DNA from: Tachypleus tridentatus
Taxonomy: Eukaryota; Arthropoda; Merostomata; Xiphosura; Limulidae
Direction of reading: 5' to 3'
NCBI RefSeq assembly: GCF_004210375.1
Contig: NC_134828.1
Span: forward strand, 20,824,400-20,888,399
DNA: 64,000 nucleotides
Positions 22,220 through 33,435 of the stretch are shown piece by piece (position 1 is the first letter of the stretch; each line of letters starts with the position of its first letter). The notes beneath the pieces are model-generated. The model saw only the letters and a list, made by a program, of their open reading frames with translations, was not told the DNA's origin and did not search any database. The translations under genes were made by a program, and so were the position numbers.

Positions 22220-22960
22220 AATAAACTTTTAAACGTTTCCACGTAGTTTAACTACACGATTTTGTAAGCACATGTTTAAATGAGACACAGTTTTGTAAAT
22301 ATACGATTATGAACACTATTTATTGTGTCATACAGACAATTTGAGCACTGAATCAATGTGTTACGCGGCTAAATATGTCACATTGTTCTAAGCATTTGAT
22401 TAAAGAGATCGCATGGCTGTAAACACAGGATTTAAAATTCTTGATTAAATGTGTTACGTGATTATAAACACACAATTACATGTGCCACGTGACTGTGCAC
22501 ACATGTGAAATGACAACTCTAGAACAATTTCTGTTGACTTTCTTCAGAATACACGATAAACTGTTTCAAATCTTGTTTTTTTTATAAACAGGAAAACTCA
22601 TGAATCTTCTGAAACGTTAGCTGACAGAAAGTAAGTCACTGTCGGATGTTCATTATTAAACACAACGCCTGTAGTTTGTGATTCGCGCAGCATTCTTCTG
22701 TGTTAACGTTGCCTCGGTCATTAGGGTTAATATCTATTATAGAGTAATCGAGCGAGATTAGTTAGTATGTTAAGACGAACGCATAAAGTTACAGCCGACT
22801 CATCCTCAAAGTACCTAATATCCGATGTCAAGTCAAACATTCGTTAATACTAATTTCGAATAGCTAGTACTGCTTTCAACTTTCACTTCTTTGCAGACAA
22901 GCCCTTACACTCGGGATTTAAAATTCACTATAAATGGGCGCCATTAAACGCTGATACTTT
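22220..22960. other. Intergenic spacer
   Basis: Weak 'atgtgttacgtgattataaa'-like reiterations near 22350-22510. No gene seen. Confidence 0.5.
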
Positions 22961-22964
22961 CTGC

Positions 22965-22973
22965 TATATATAA
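22965..22973 (+). promoter_or_regulatory. Candidate TATA box (upstream promoter of ITP gene B?)
   Basis: TATATATAA followed 67 bases later by a splice donor (CTGAG|GTTAGT at 23040/23041). The layout is like the gene A promoter. Gene B is the next coding gene downstream on this strand. Confidence 0.4.
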
Positions 22974-22995
22974 GCTGAACTTTATATCTTACCAA

Positions 22996-23040
22996 TCCTA
23001 AACTCCTCGTCTCCAAGTGTTCTCTGCACTCACAACTGAG
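22996..23040 (+). other. Candidate non-coding first exon
   Basis: C/T-rich leader-like sequence ending at a donor. It could serve gene B over a 12.5 kb intron, or an unrelated transcript. The start is estimated from the TATA box. Confidence 0.35.
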
Positions 23041-23439
23041 GTTAGTACAGCACTAAATAATTCTCTTTAATAAATCTTGGATTTGATACAAAATTAAATA
23101 TATATATTTGTGGGTATTAGTTCATAGTATTTACAGTTATTCTGGGTGAGGGGGGGGGGTATTTTTCTTTTCTCTGTAAAACGTTAAATGTATCGAGTTA
23201 GTTTTTCATATATATTTTTACTCAAATTTCGTTTCTCACATTCTATCCTAGCTTCTGATTTTTCGCTTACACTCAATTTTGTAGAAAATATCCGGTCAAA
23301 ACATGAAAAGAAAAATGAAACCTACTCATTACAGACTTGTCTAATAACTTAAATACAGCATAAGATAAATAAAAAATGGTATGTTAATTACAAACTTTAC
23401 TTTTCTCTACTGATATATGCAAAATATGCTATAGTTCAT

Positions 23440-23900
23440 TTTTCAAATGAATGTGTCAGGTTAGTCATTGTAAAACATTGTGTCAGATTAGTTATTGTAA
23501 AACAATGTATCAGACTAGTCATTGTACAACAATGTGTCAGATTAGTTATTGAAAACAATTTGTCAGGTTAGTTTTTGTAAAACATTGTATCAGGTTAATT
23601 ATTGTAAAACATTGTGCCAAGTTAGTTATTGTAAAACAATATATTAGGCTAGTCATTGTACAACAATGTGTCAGGTTAGTTTCTGTAAAACATTGTATGT
23701 GATTAGTTATTGTAAAACTGTGTCAGGTTAGTTATTGTAAAACAGTGTATCAGATCAACTATTGTTAAACACTGTGTTGAGTTTGTTATTGTACAGCAAT
23801 GTATCAGATCAGCTACTGTAAAACAAATGGATCAGGTTAATTACTGTACAACAATATATGAGATCAGGTTAATTACTGTGCAATAATATACTAGGTTAGT
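23440..23900. repeat. Imperfect tandem repeat, ~26 bp unit
   Basis: Units of 'cagattagttattgtaaaac' with frequent small changes. Confidence 0.85.
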
Positions 23901-24440
23901 AGATTTGGTGATATAAAAGAAGTTTGTGAACTTGTAAGCAGATACAAGTTATGAATATATTTTCAGCTAACATCGTTTGAGAATGCTACCCACAGTCCCC
24001 ACCCTTGGTCTTTTAACACTTGTTTTATGTTTAGGTTAGTGTTTTAGCGTGATATGGCGACATCTGTCTGATCACTCTTGTTATAAATTTGGACCTACCA
24101 ACATTAAAGTGCTTCATCGCAGTACACCGCACTTAAATCCAACTTATTTCTGTCAGGAATACATCTATCGATCAAGCAACGATAGTAGATTTTTTTCATT
24201 TTGAAAACTAAAAGATGGCATACTTTATCACTTGGCCTTTTCGTTTCGTATCTCATTGTTCAGAACTTGTTAAACTTGTTCGTTACGAATTACACATTAT
24301 TTTCCAAGGTTAAGTCTTGTAAAACGAGTAATACGTATCAGTTCAGACATGATGTTTCTTTATCAAAATGAAGGCTTTTTGTTTCTTTCAATAACAATTA
24401 TTTTATGACAGCTGTATCCGACCTTACAACACTGAGTTTG

Positions 24441-24520
24441 ATTTGTTTGTTGTTAAGCGCAAACCTACGGGTATCGAAACTCTTATTTTAACGTTATAAG
24501 CCACAGCCATACCATTCAAT
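24441..24520 (-). mobile_element. tRNA-derived SINE, family 2, fragment
   Basis: 'gtttgttgttaagcgcaaa' tail and 'gggtatcgaaactc' box-B-like part on the + strand display. The middle is shortened. Confidence 0.65.
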
Positions 24521-24645
24521 CACGTTGAAGAATCCCAATGAAAACATGGAAGTAACAAGTTTTGGCCCTTTACTGTTTCTATCTTCTGTAGACCAGCCCT
24601 ACACTAGCGATTACCTGATTCTCTCTCTTAATGTAATGTCAGCTT

Positions 24646-24821
24646 CCATATCCTATGAGGAGGAAGAGTAAAGGAGTTACTATGTTAGCCATGCTACTCT
24701 GAACACAACGTATAGTAATACACTGTTCACTAACCATACCCTATGAGGAGGAAGAGTAAAGGAGTTACTATGTTAGCCATGCTACTCTGAACACAACGTA
24801 TAGTAATACACTGTTCACTAA
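24646..24821. repeat. Near-perfect 88-bp tandem duplication
   Basis: Two copies beginning 'ccatatcctatgaggagg' and 'ccataccctatgaggagg' differ at about one position, so the event is recent. Confidence 0.95.
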
Positions 24822-27800
24822 AACAGTGCTTTTCAAATGTTTTTAGGAAGCGCTTCCTTTTTTCTTCTTTATAATACACTCTTCCAAAAAAAACAAAACA
24901 ACACAAATCCAGTAATGACAACGATGAACTTAGCGCTAAGAAAACGAAAATTTTCCTTGGCGCTTCTCACGCCTCACTCCAAAATAAGATCGTCCCTCAA
25001 CTTGTCACTGTTTGGGAACCACTATACTAAAGAATTAATTACTTTATTACTAATAATTAATCTCATGAAAAGTAATCTATAAAAAGTTCAATCAGCCCAC
25101 GGTATTTTAAATTTTGTTTTACAGTTTTTCGTACTGTTATGACCGCTAATCATAAAAAAATGCAAACAATTACATCTTTGGATACATAAACTTTAGGATT
25201 TGTTTTGTATACTATCTACTAGAGCTATAGGTGTGTTCATAAGATTTTAACATTAATATAATATAATATTCTGAATATGAAATTCAGATATCACAACAAA
25301 ACAACAACCGATGTAAAGTCACGATGGAACGGTATGTATCAAAACTAAATTTTGACATTGCTTACCGTTACGTACGTAGTTTAAAATCACTAAAAATTCA
25401 CCATCTTTGGAACGGATGCGTAACAGCCTTTTCAATCGCTAAATATTCAAATACTCGATCATAAAGATGTGTTCAGATGAGGACTCTATAATTTCTGAGA
25501 CGAAGATATCCCTTTTACATAATAACATTGGAAAACATCAACTTGAATCACCACGACTGTCAATAAAGGGATCTTCAACAAGTCGTATCCTTACTGTGGT
25601 AAGCAAAGAGCAGCATCTTGTAACAGGTGAGAATTCATGAATGCAAAGGCCAGAGGCAAAAGTCTTGTTCACGTGTACCAGACAATAGTTCGCAATATAA
25701 TAATAATAAATCTCTGCCTGGAAATAGGGCCAATACGTTATTGGCCACCAAAATAAGTCTTCCAGTCAAACTCTCTCTTTGAGCCGTCTCATACTTCAAG
25801 CAGTTGGGGAATGAAATAGGTATTTATATTATTCCAAGTTGCTGGTCTCAGCTCCATTGGATTTCTGCACGATAATGTTGTTAAAATAGGCGCTGGTAAA
25901 CCACTGCCATTGTTTACAAGACGGATAGAGAAAAACATGCGGGGAGGTATTGTGCACTTTGGACATGACAGTCTTATAACGGAGTCATTTTCAATAAAAT
26001 GCATAGCGTCAGACATAACATGATCGTACATGGCAGCATGAACTATAACGACATAATGAGGCTCGAAAATTATTTTAATATAACGTACTCAATTTTTGTG
26101 TTGCTTTATAGAAATATGGGTCTCTTAATAAAAATTTGATATTTGTCTCACATACTATATGTAGAATCCTGGTATGTGTTTTGTTTTATAATGTACAAGT
26201 TCTTGGTAAGAGCTTCGTCTTAAAGCATAAACATCCTTGGGAAATGCTTCGTTTTAATTTAAGTGTAAAATATCTCGGTCAATATTACTCTGAAAATGAA
26301 AAAAAAAATCATTCAGATAAATTTGTAACTTTGTAGAAAATATTTTACAAATTACACTCTTATTCGATGCAACGACATCGGTACTGACTGACTTCATTAA
26401 GCTTTCATAATTTTTGTATTTAATAAATATTATTTGACAAATTAAATTATTATTTTTAAATAGATTTTAAAAGTGTATAATGCCACCCTCTGTAACTTAA
26501 ATTGCCATGTAGTACGAGGCTTAGCTTTGTGGTGTAACTAAGGCATTATTTTCCCTTTGACATAACTTAAGAGTTCGTATTTAAAAAAAAAAGATAAAGA
26601 AAAAACAGAATTCCGACAAATGAAATTTCTGTTATTTCGTTTGTGTATACTTCCCTGAATTCTGTCTGATCGCTTCTGTATTTTTTATTCTCATTTTCTA
26701 GAATAATAATAAAAAACCGATTACTTGTAGCCCTCGTGCGTAGTGTTATAGTTGTACAAAGAAATCTTTATGTAGAATCTGTTTCCTAAGACACTGAAAA
26801 TGCAAGTGGGTGATTACTGGATTTAACAGGAAAAAAAAAAAGTGAAATCATACCTGCAGTTACTACAGTTTGACGTCACTAGCAGCCAAACTGAGAAATA
26901 CAAAACTTAGTTTTCCTGATAAAGCTTTTAGAGCAGTTGAGCAGCGTACTGTTTAAACTTCAATTCCACGAATGTAGACCCCTACACCGATTAAATTAAC
27001 ACAGCTTGAGAGCACGTTTCGTAACGTCTATTTGACTCCACACATACACACGCACGCTGAGCACTTTAATTTAGCGCCACCTATTGTCACTTCTCATTGT
27101 TAAAGGAACGGACACTTAGCTGGAAACAGTTTTGAGTTATTATATAAAATGTTCTTTGAGGGTCACTGACCGTTAGATACATTTCAATTTCAAAACTTTA
27201 AAAGCAAGTTCAGAAAACGAACCTTAGGGGGAAATTCACGCTTTATTTTAACCTATCGAATAGTACAAATGGCCTGGACTGATCTTTCTAGTCAACCTCA
27301 GCACCAAAATAATGTTCAGATAAAGTTTTATCTTTTTGTATTGTTTTATGATATCTGAAAGAAAACGTTATTTAAACAAACAAAAACTTATACGTAATGA
27401 CGTTAGTTCCTTGACGGAATGGTTGTTTTGGTTACAATATTACGTTGTTTCATTTGATTCTTGTATCTCCCCAGTGGCTGGCGGTAAGTCAGAAAGTGTA
27501 TATCCCTAAAAACCAGATTTCGGAAACCACTAGTGGACGTAGTATAGATTTCCTATTGTGTAGTCGTTTTATTGTGTAAGCTTAAGCAATTGTATATTGA
27601 TTAAAATATATAACAAGTGAGTTAGTTTGGTGCTTAACAATAATAAATAAATGTGAACACAACAAAACTTCTATTAAATTTTTGTCATATTGTGACAAAA
27701 CATTCAGTGGATTTTTTGTATGTTTGTTACCTTATCAGAAACAAGTAAAAACCTTTAACACACATCAGTACACAGAAGTAATTTAAAAAACTTGAGGTAT

Positions 27801-28104
27801 TTTTAACCACATTTTACTCCTTTGTCACTGATAAATACGATGTTTTTTACAATCCTGTTTTGAAAATTCAACAGATAGACGTTGATACGTAGTGTTTTAT
27901 TAGTCTATTTGATAACCATAAGATTGGGTGAACTGTAAAATTAGATAATCTTTAGAGTGGATAAGCTGTGAGATTAGATAATCTTAAGATTAGATAAATT
28001 ATGAGATTAAATAATCTTAATATTGGATAAACTGTGAGATTGATAATTTGTGAGAAAATTGGTAAGAAAGTTACAATACTTTTTTAATAAGTTAATGATT
28101 TAGT
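24822..28104. other. Long intergenic stretch, little recognised
   Basis: No gene, LTR or SINE seen. Weak 'gagattagataatctta' reiterations occur at about 27930-28050. A short - strand frame at 25789-26031 has no recognised family. Confidence 0.5.
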
Positions 28105-28117
28105 GTTTCAAAATTGG

Positions 28118-28390
28118 GGGGGCCCGGCATGGCCTAGCGCGTTAAGGCGTGCACTTCGTAATCTGAGGGTCGCGGGTTCGCGCCCGAGTCGCGCCAAACA
28201 TACTCGCCCTCCCAGCCGTGGGGGCGTTATAATGTGACGGTCAATCCCACTCTTCGTTGGTAAAAGAGTAGCCCAAGAGTTGGCGGTGGGTGGTGATGAC
28301 TAGCTGCCTTCCCTCTAGTCTTACACTACTAAATTAGGGACGGCTAGCACAGATAGCCCTCGAGTAGCTTTGTGCGAAATTCCAAAAACA
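28118..28390 (+). mobile_element. tRNA-derived SINE, family 1, GC-rich-head subfamily, with TSD
   Basis: The head reads 'ggcccggcatggcctagcgc' and 'gggtcgcgggttcgcgccc', as in the copy at 46301. A perfect 13-bp target duplication GTTTCAAAATTGG flanks it (28105-28117 and 28391-28403). The insertion looks young. Confidence 0.95.
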
Positions 28391-28403
28391 GTTTCAAAAT
28401 TGG

Positions 28404-28911
28404 CAATGAGTGTGACCGCTTTCAACGAGTCCCGATCTATTATTAACTTCGTGTTAATCTGCTGTAAATTACGAGCCAGACAATGAGTAGGCCTAGCTTG
28501 TAACTGAATATTTTCTAAGAGATTATCTTAGAACGTAGGAGATTAAGACTCCGAGAATGTAGGAGATTAAACCTAACACTTATATATAGAAGTACGTGAT
28601 CAAAGCAACGTAATAGCGGAACGTTAGTCTCGCTTCTCGATTTGTCAGCCAACGAAACAACTACATACAAGAGTCGAAAAATGTGTTTTTGAGAAATGGC
28701 GGTTAATCTTGCGGCATCGTTTGTGAAAGACAACTTTTACTAAGAAAATCCAAACATACGTGAAATCTGATAACAGATATTCTTAATTCTTTTTGGTGAA
28801 CTTTTTAGTAATTACATTAATAACAGCGATCATTGTTTCGTGTAAATAGTAATAATTTGTACAGAACACAGATGCTAATTAACTTCATGATCATAATGAC
28901 TCTTTAAATGC
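28404..28911. other. Spacer, nothing recognised
   Basis: No similarity to the repeat families found elsewhere in this window. Confidence 0.5.
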
Positions 28912-29028
28912 TCCCAGTGTATTAGCGGTGAGCATGAAAGTTTATAGCGTTAAAATTCAAGATTCGATACCCATGGTGGGCGCAACATAGATAGCCCATT
29001 GTTTTAGGTCTTTGTTTAATGACAAACA
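28912..29028 (+). mobile_element. tRNA-derived SINE, family 2
   Basis: Diverged head with 'gattcgatacccatggtggg', then 'gatagcccattg' and a short CAAA tail. Confidence 0.8.
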
Positions 29029-29261
29029 AACAAAGTATTATTTAAGTACATAGCAATACATGAAACTTACAAGAGCTGTAACCACTTCTGCGCTACCATT
29101 CAGGTCAATATCACATGCATCATTACTAATGAGCTCTTTAAAGGCCTTTTGCTGTTAGCGTCACGTGAGTGACATAATAAGCTCATTCGTTAATTTATTT
29201 AGTGAAAAAACAAACAAACCGTTATACAAAGCTTATGTATCTCAAAATAATTACTTAGACA

Positions 29262-29640
29262 GCCGAGCGCAGCTTAGTGGTTAACGTATCGACCTATAAT
29301 TCGAAGGGTCTATGGCTCGAGACGCAATGTTGGTTAATATACCACGTATGTCCAGCTGAGTTGCATTATAAAGGTAACAGTCAATTCTGTTATTCTCTTT
29401 AAACAGTTGAACAAAGCAGTTGTGGAGGCGTGTGATACTAGTTGGCTGGTCAGTAACTTAAAAATTGGGACATTTATATTTGAAACCTGAAAACCTGATT
29501 TGGCCGTTTAGAATAGCCCAAGAGTTGGCAGTGGGTGGTGTTTACTTGCTGTCTTCTCTCTAGTTTATAATTTCAAAATTAGGGACGGCTAGCGTTGATA
29601 GTCATCGAGGGCTTTATGTAAAATTTAAAAAACAAACAGA
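29262..29640 (+). mobile_element. SINE with a different head and the family 1 core
   Basis: The head 'gcgcagcttagtggttaacg' and 'ggctcgagacgc' is tRNA-like but unlike families 1-3. From about 29512 it carries 'agcccaagagttggcagtgg' and the 'ttagggacggctagcg' tail shared with family 1. A middle part of about 120 bases is unique here. Confidence 0.75.
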
Positions 29641-29810
29641 TATCATTCAAAACACCTGAAGATTTCTAATAATTTTCAATTTTTTTGATTTCTAACAGTA
29701 TATTAACGCTCAAGAGAAATTATTCAGAATTTAAATATAAGAATGCGAAATTACAGTTTCTTGTTCGTCAATAATTCTTTGAATTATTCCGTATGTTCAA
29801 TGTAGAATCA

Positions 29811-30143
29811 AACCTATATCCCCACTGTAAACTTGTAGTATCGTACATATTCTACCAACACAAGAACCTATTTTTAGCCCTATATCCCCACTGTAAACCT
29901 ATAGTATCGTACATATTCTACCAACACAATAACCTATTTTTAGCCCTATATCCCCACTGTAAACTTGTAGTATCGTACATATTCTACCAACACAAGAACC
30001 TATTTTTAGCCCTATATCCCCACTGTAAACCTATAGTATCGTATCTATTCTACCAACACAAGAACCTATTTTTAGCCCTATATCCCCACTGTAAACCTAT
30101 AGTATCGTATCTATTCTACCAATACAAAAAAACTATTTTTAGA
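29811..30143. repeat. Tandem repeat, 66-bp unit, five copies
   Basis: Unit includes 'cctatatccccactgtaaac' and 'ttctaccaacacaagaacc'. The length is a multiple of three, so the frame at 29793-30176 is an artefact of the repeat. Confidence 0.95.
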
Positions 30144-30707
30144 AAACTTAGTTTCGCACTATTATTTTATCATTAGGAAAACAACCAGAATTGATCTCTC
30201 TATCTTTTTCACTCTGTGAATGAAAAAATACGAAGTTGACGACAGGTGGCTTTCATTTCCACAGTGAAAATCTGAACATTTCGTGAATACACTAACTTTA
30301 AACGCAGTAAATTAATTATAGCCTGATAAAGTGTTTTGGGTACAGCTGTATTTATCATTGTTATTTTCCTATCTACTGTACATATCATCAGAATCCACAA
30401 AGGTCAGACATAAGAGTGATATCACTGGATTGATCTTCCGACATGTGGGACTGAGGTGTTGGATCGTGTTTTTTAAGACGACCACTTTGGGTTAAAATAG
30501 AGTATTAATACTTAAGCCTGAACTAAAATTCAGACGTTTTTCCTTGAGTTCTTTCTGGGTTTGTTTAGTAAATATTTGAAACTATAAATCTGACTAAAGT
30601 AATTGATTTTAGTTTTTTCATCTCTCCTTAAACCAAAGTCCAAGATAATGAAATAGAAAGTCCACTTTTTCTGTGAAAGCAAAAAAGTTATCCGTTTCTT
30701 ACTACTT
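30144..30707. other. Spacer, nothing recognised
   Basis: No gene or repeat family identified. Confidence 0.5.
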
Positions 30708-31190
30708 GGATCGGCATAGCTAGGTGTTAGGTTGCTTGACTCGTAATCTAAGGATCACGGGTTTGAATCCCCGTCACACCAAAAATGCAAGCCCTTTCAA
30801 CCGTAGGGGCATTACAATGTTTAGTCAATCCCACTATTCATTGATAAAAGAGTAGCCCAAGAATTGGAGATGAGTGATGATGACTAGATGCCTTCCCTCT
30901 AGTTTGTTTTGAATTTCGCGAGAGCTATCTGTGCTAGCCATCTCTAATTTAGCAGCGTAAGAATAGAGGAAAGGCAGCTAGTCATCACCACCCACCGCCA
31001 ACTATTGGGCTACTTTTTTTACCAACGAATAGTGGGATTGATTGAAACATTATAACGCCCCTGCTGCTAAAAGGGCGAGCATGTTTTGCGTTACGGGGAT
31101 CCGAACCCCTTCCCTTCCCTCTTAAACTGTTAGATTAGGGGCGGTTAATGCAGATAGCCCTCGTGTAGCTTTTCACAAAACTGAAAGAAA
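30708..31190 (+). mobile_element. tRNA-derived SINE, family 1, split by another SINE
   Basis: Head and core at 30708-30900; 3' end ('agattaggggcggttaatgc', 'agatagccctcgtgtagc') resumes at about 31113. The break holds an opposite-strand SINE. Confidence 0.9.
30901..31112 (-). mobile_element. tRNA-derived SINE, family 1, nested in the host SINE
   Basis: Inverted copy truncated within its head. It is flanked by a 10-bp duplication of host SINE sequence, CCTTCCCTCT, at 30891-30900 and 31113-31122, which proves insertion by target duplication. Confidence 0.92.
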
Positions 31191-31214
31191 ATAAAACAAA
31201 AATTCTTGTTACTA

Positions 31215-31328
31215 CATAGTTCAGATGTAAGTCTGCAGGTTTACGACGCTATAAACCGGGTTTCCATACTTGTGGTGAGCAGCGAAGAAATAGCGTATTG
31301 TAAGCTTTGCGCTTAGAAACAATCAAAC
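31215..31328 (+). mobile_element. tRNA-derived SINE, family 2, 5' part diverged
   Basis: 'gtctgcaggtttacgacgc', 'ccgggtttccatacttgtgg' and 'gctttgcgcttagaaacaa'. Confidence 0.75.
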
Positions 31329-31469
31329 ATTATTACTATAATCAGCGTTTCAAAATCAAAAATAATAATCATTTTTTTACCAAATCAACGTTTATGTGTA
31401 TGATTTCAAAGACCCGCCTTCCAGTGACGTGACAATCAAGTTTTTCACGCGCAAACACTTACACACTCA

Positions 31470-31475
31470 TATATA
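31470..31475 (+). promoter_or_regulatory. Candidate TATA box (proximal promoter of ITP gene B)
   Basis: TATATA with a CTTATAAA close behind, about 115 bases before a strong donor at 31589/31590. Spacing and layout resemble the gene A promoter. Gene B coding begins 4.0 kb downstream. Confidence 0.5.
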
Positions 31476-31499
31476 GCTTATAAACTGGAGGTTCGGTAA

Positions 31500-31589
31500 C
31501 AGTTAGTAGTTTGGTCAATAAAGCAATACGTTAGTGTGTGCTGTGGTTGGTTGCCAGTCCTGCTATTCGGTCTTTGAAAGTTTAATGAG
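31500..31589 (+). other. Candidate 5' UTR exon of ITP gene B
   Basis: Ends AATGAG|GTAAGT, a full-consensus donor. The start is estimated from the TATA box. Confidence 0.5.
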
Positions 31590-31879
31590 GTAAGTAAGAC
31601 CCTGATTTAAACAATATTTTATTCATATAGAAGACTTATGTCTGTGTTGTTGTTTTTAAAGCTGAGAGCAGTGTTGGATTTGAAGACTTGTGTTATCAAG
31701 TATGTTACTGGTTTTATACATTCTAGAACAGAAGTTCTCAGTCTCTGGTCTTTCGACAGATTGCATAATTATGGAAAGGAAACGTCAGCACAGTCTATAA
31801 TCCCATTGTGATCCACCGAGATAAAGAAAAAAACAGATGGTCTGTGATGAAAACAATATCTGAGATCCACAATTTCAGA

Positions 31880-32066
31880 GATTTCATCAGATTCTATGGA
31901 TTAGTTTAGGGGATTTATCTCTGGTTTTCGTCAGTGAAATAGCCTCCTATATTCTATAGATTTCTTTAAATCGTATGAATTAGTTTAGTGGATTTATCCC
32001 TTCTTTCCGTCAGTGAAATACACCCTATATTCTATAGATTTCATTAAATCGTGTGGATTAGTTCTC
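31880..32066. repeat. ~83 bp tandem repeat, about 2.3 copies
   Basis: 'gattagtttag(t/g)ggattta' and 'cgtcagtgaaata' recur with small changes. Confidence 0.85.
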
Positions 32067-32477
32067 TTGCAACCATCAAATAAAACGTTAAACGTTATCC
32101 ACATTTGCATGTTTTACGTTTTACTAATGCTTTATTGAACAAATCCCGAGCTTATTAGACTAAAAACAAAGTTAACGATCTCTGGACTTCACTTTTTTCT
32201 TTTTAAAATAATCACACGTAGTTGGTCTTCCATCATTACAAGCTTTCAATGATGGAAAGACCCACATAAGAAATATTCATTTTCATTGTTTTCACCTCTA
32301 GTGAGAAACTTTAGTGAATCGACTTTACAAGTTAAAACAAAAACAAAACACAAACACCTTCAAATCTTTAAAGGAAATATCGCGAAAGATAATTTTGATT
32401 TGGATGTAAGAAGGAAATGGCACTACTTTATCCAGGAAATGTCCACTTTTAGATCTTAAATATATCAGTTTAATATT

Positions 32478-32575
32478 TTGTTTGTTTGTTTTAGATCAAA
32501 GCTACACTGAGCTATCTATTATGTTCACCACTGGAAGTAGAACACCTTGATTGTAGCGTTTCAACTCTCACTTGA
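32478..32575 (-). mobile_element. tRNA-derived SINE, family 2, decayed
   Basis: 'tttgtttgttttagatcaaa' tail followed by 'gagctatctattatgttcac', matching the family 2 3' half on the - strand. Confidence 0.65.
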
Positions 32576-32924
32576 AACAAAAAAAAAGCATTTACGCTAG
32601 ATTGTCAATGTCAAAAACACATACGAAAAGTAACCAATTATGTACTTAATGTCTTCCTATTATGAGGGTGCTTTGAAAGACATTGTGATATCCTTTCCCT
32701 ACTAACTTCAAACTATTCACCCAAACTAGGGAACTTACTAGCAGTGTCTGTTACAGCAAAGAAATGTTTTCAATTATCGTTTTAGGACATGTCAAGTAAT
32801 ACATAACAAATAATTAATTGCTATTTTAAGTCAGTATTTCTGATTCATACATATCGAAAGATGTTATGTCTATTGGTAGCTACATAACGTGAATATGACG
32901 TATTACATCTAATACTACAAATAT

Positions 32925-33195
32925 TTTAAGTCTTAAAGAAACTTTAATTTTAACAAATGGAACCAAAACTTCATAAATCTTAAAGAAACTTTAACAAATG
33001 GAACCACAATTTCACAAGACTCCAAGGAATTTACCAAATAAAACCACATCTGCCCAAGTCTCCAAGAATCTTTAACAAACAGAACTACAACTTCACAAGT
33101 CTCCAAGAATCTTTGACAAATATAATCACAACTGCTCAAATCTTCAAGAAAGCTAACAAATGGACCCACAACTTCACAAGTCTCTAAGAAAGTTT
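32925..33195. repeat. Diverged tandem repeat, ~41-45 bp unit
   Basis: Units like 'cacaagtctccaagaatctt' and 'taacaaatggaaccacaact'. The - strand frame at 32933-33169 is a product of the repeat. Confidence 0.85.
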
Positions 33196-33296
33196 ACCCA
33201 TTCTCTAGGTACGATTGTGATTTGTTTATTCGTCAATGAAATCATTATTATCTTGCTTTTGAAAACGAATTTTAATAAATATCACATTAATAGTGA

Positions 33297-33435
33297 AGGA
33301 TTTGTTTGTTTGTTTGAAGTCCAGCACAAAGCTGTCACAATAGGCTACCTATGCTCTGCGCATCACGGGTGTTGAAACTCGGTTTGTAACGGTGTGAGTC
33401 TGCAGACATATCGCTGTGCCATTGGGGGGGGGGCA
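33297..33435 (-). mobile_element. tRNA-derived SINE, family 2
   Basis: 'gtttgtttgaagtccagcac', 'cacgggtgttgaaactcgg' and a 'ccattgggggg' head end. Confidence 0.82.

Noticed and set aside
25789-26031. 80-codon - strand frame with a CxxC
   Set aside because: No recognised family, no splice context, isolated in repeat-free spacer.
29793-30176. 127-codon open frame
   Set aside because: Five 66-bp repeats; no start context or family similarity.
32933-33169. Hydrophobic repeated - strand protein
   Set aside because: Translation of a diverged tandem repeat only.
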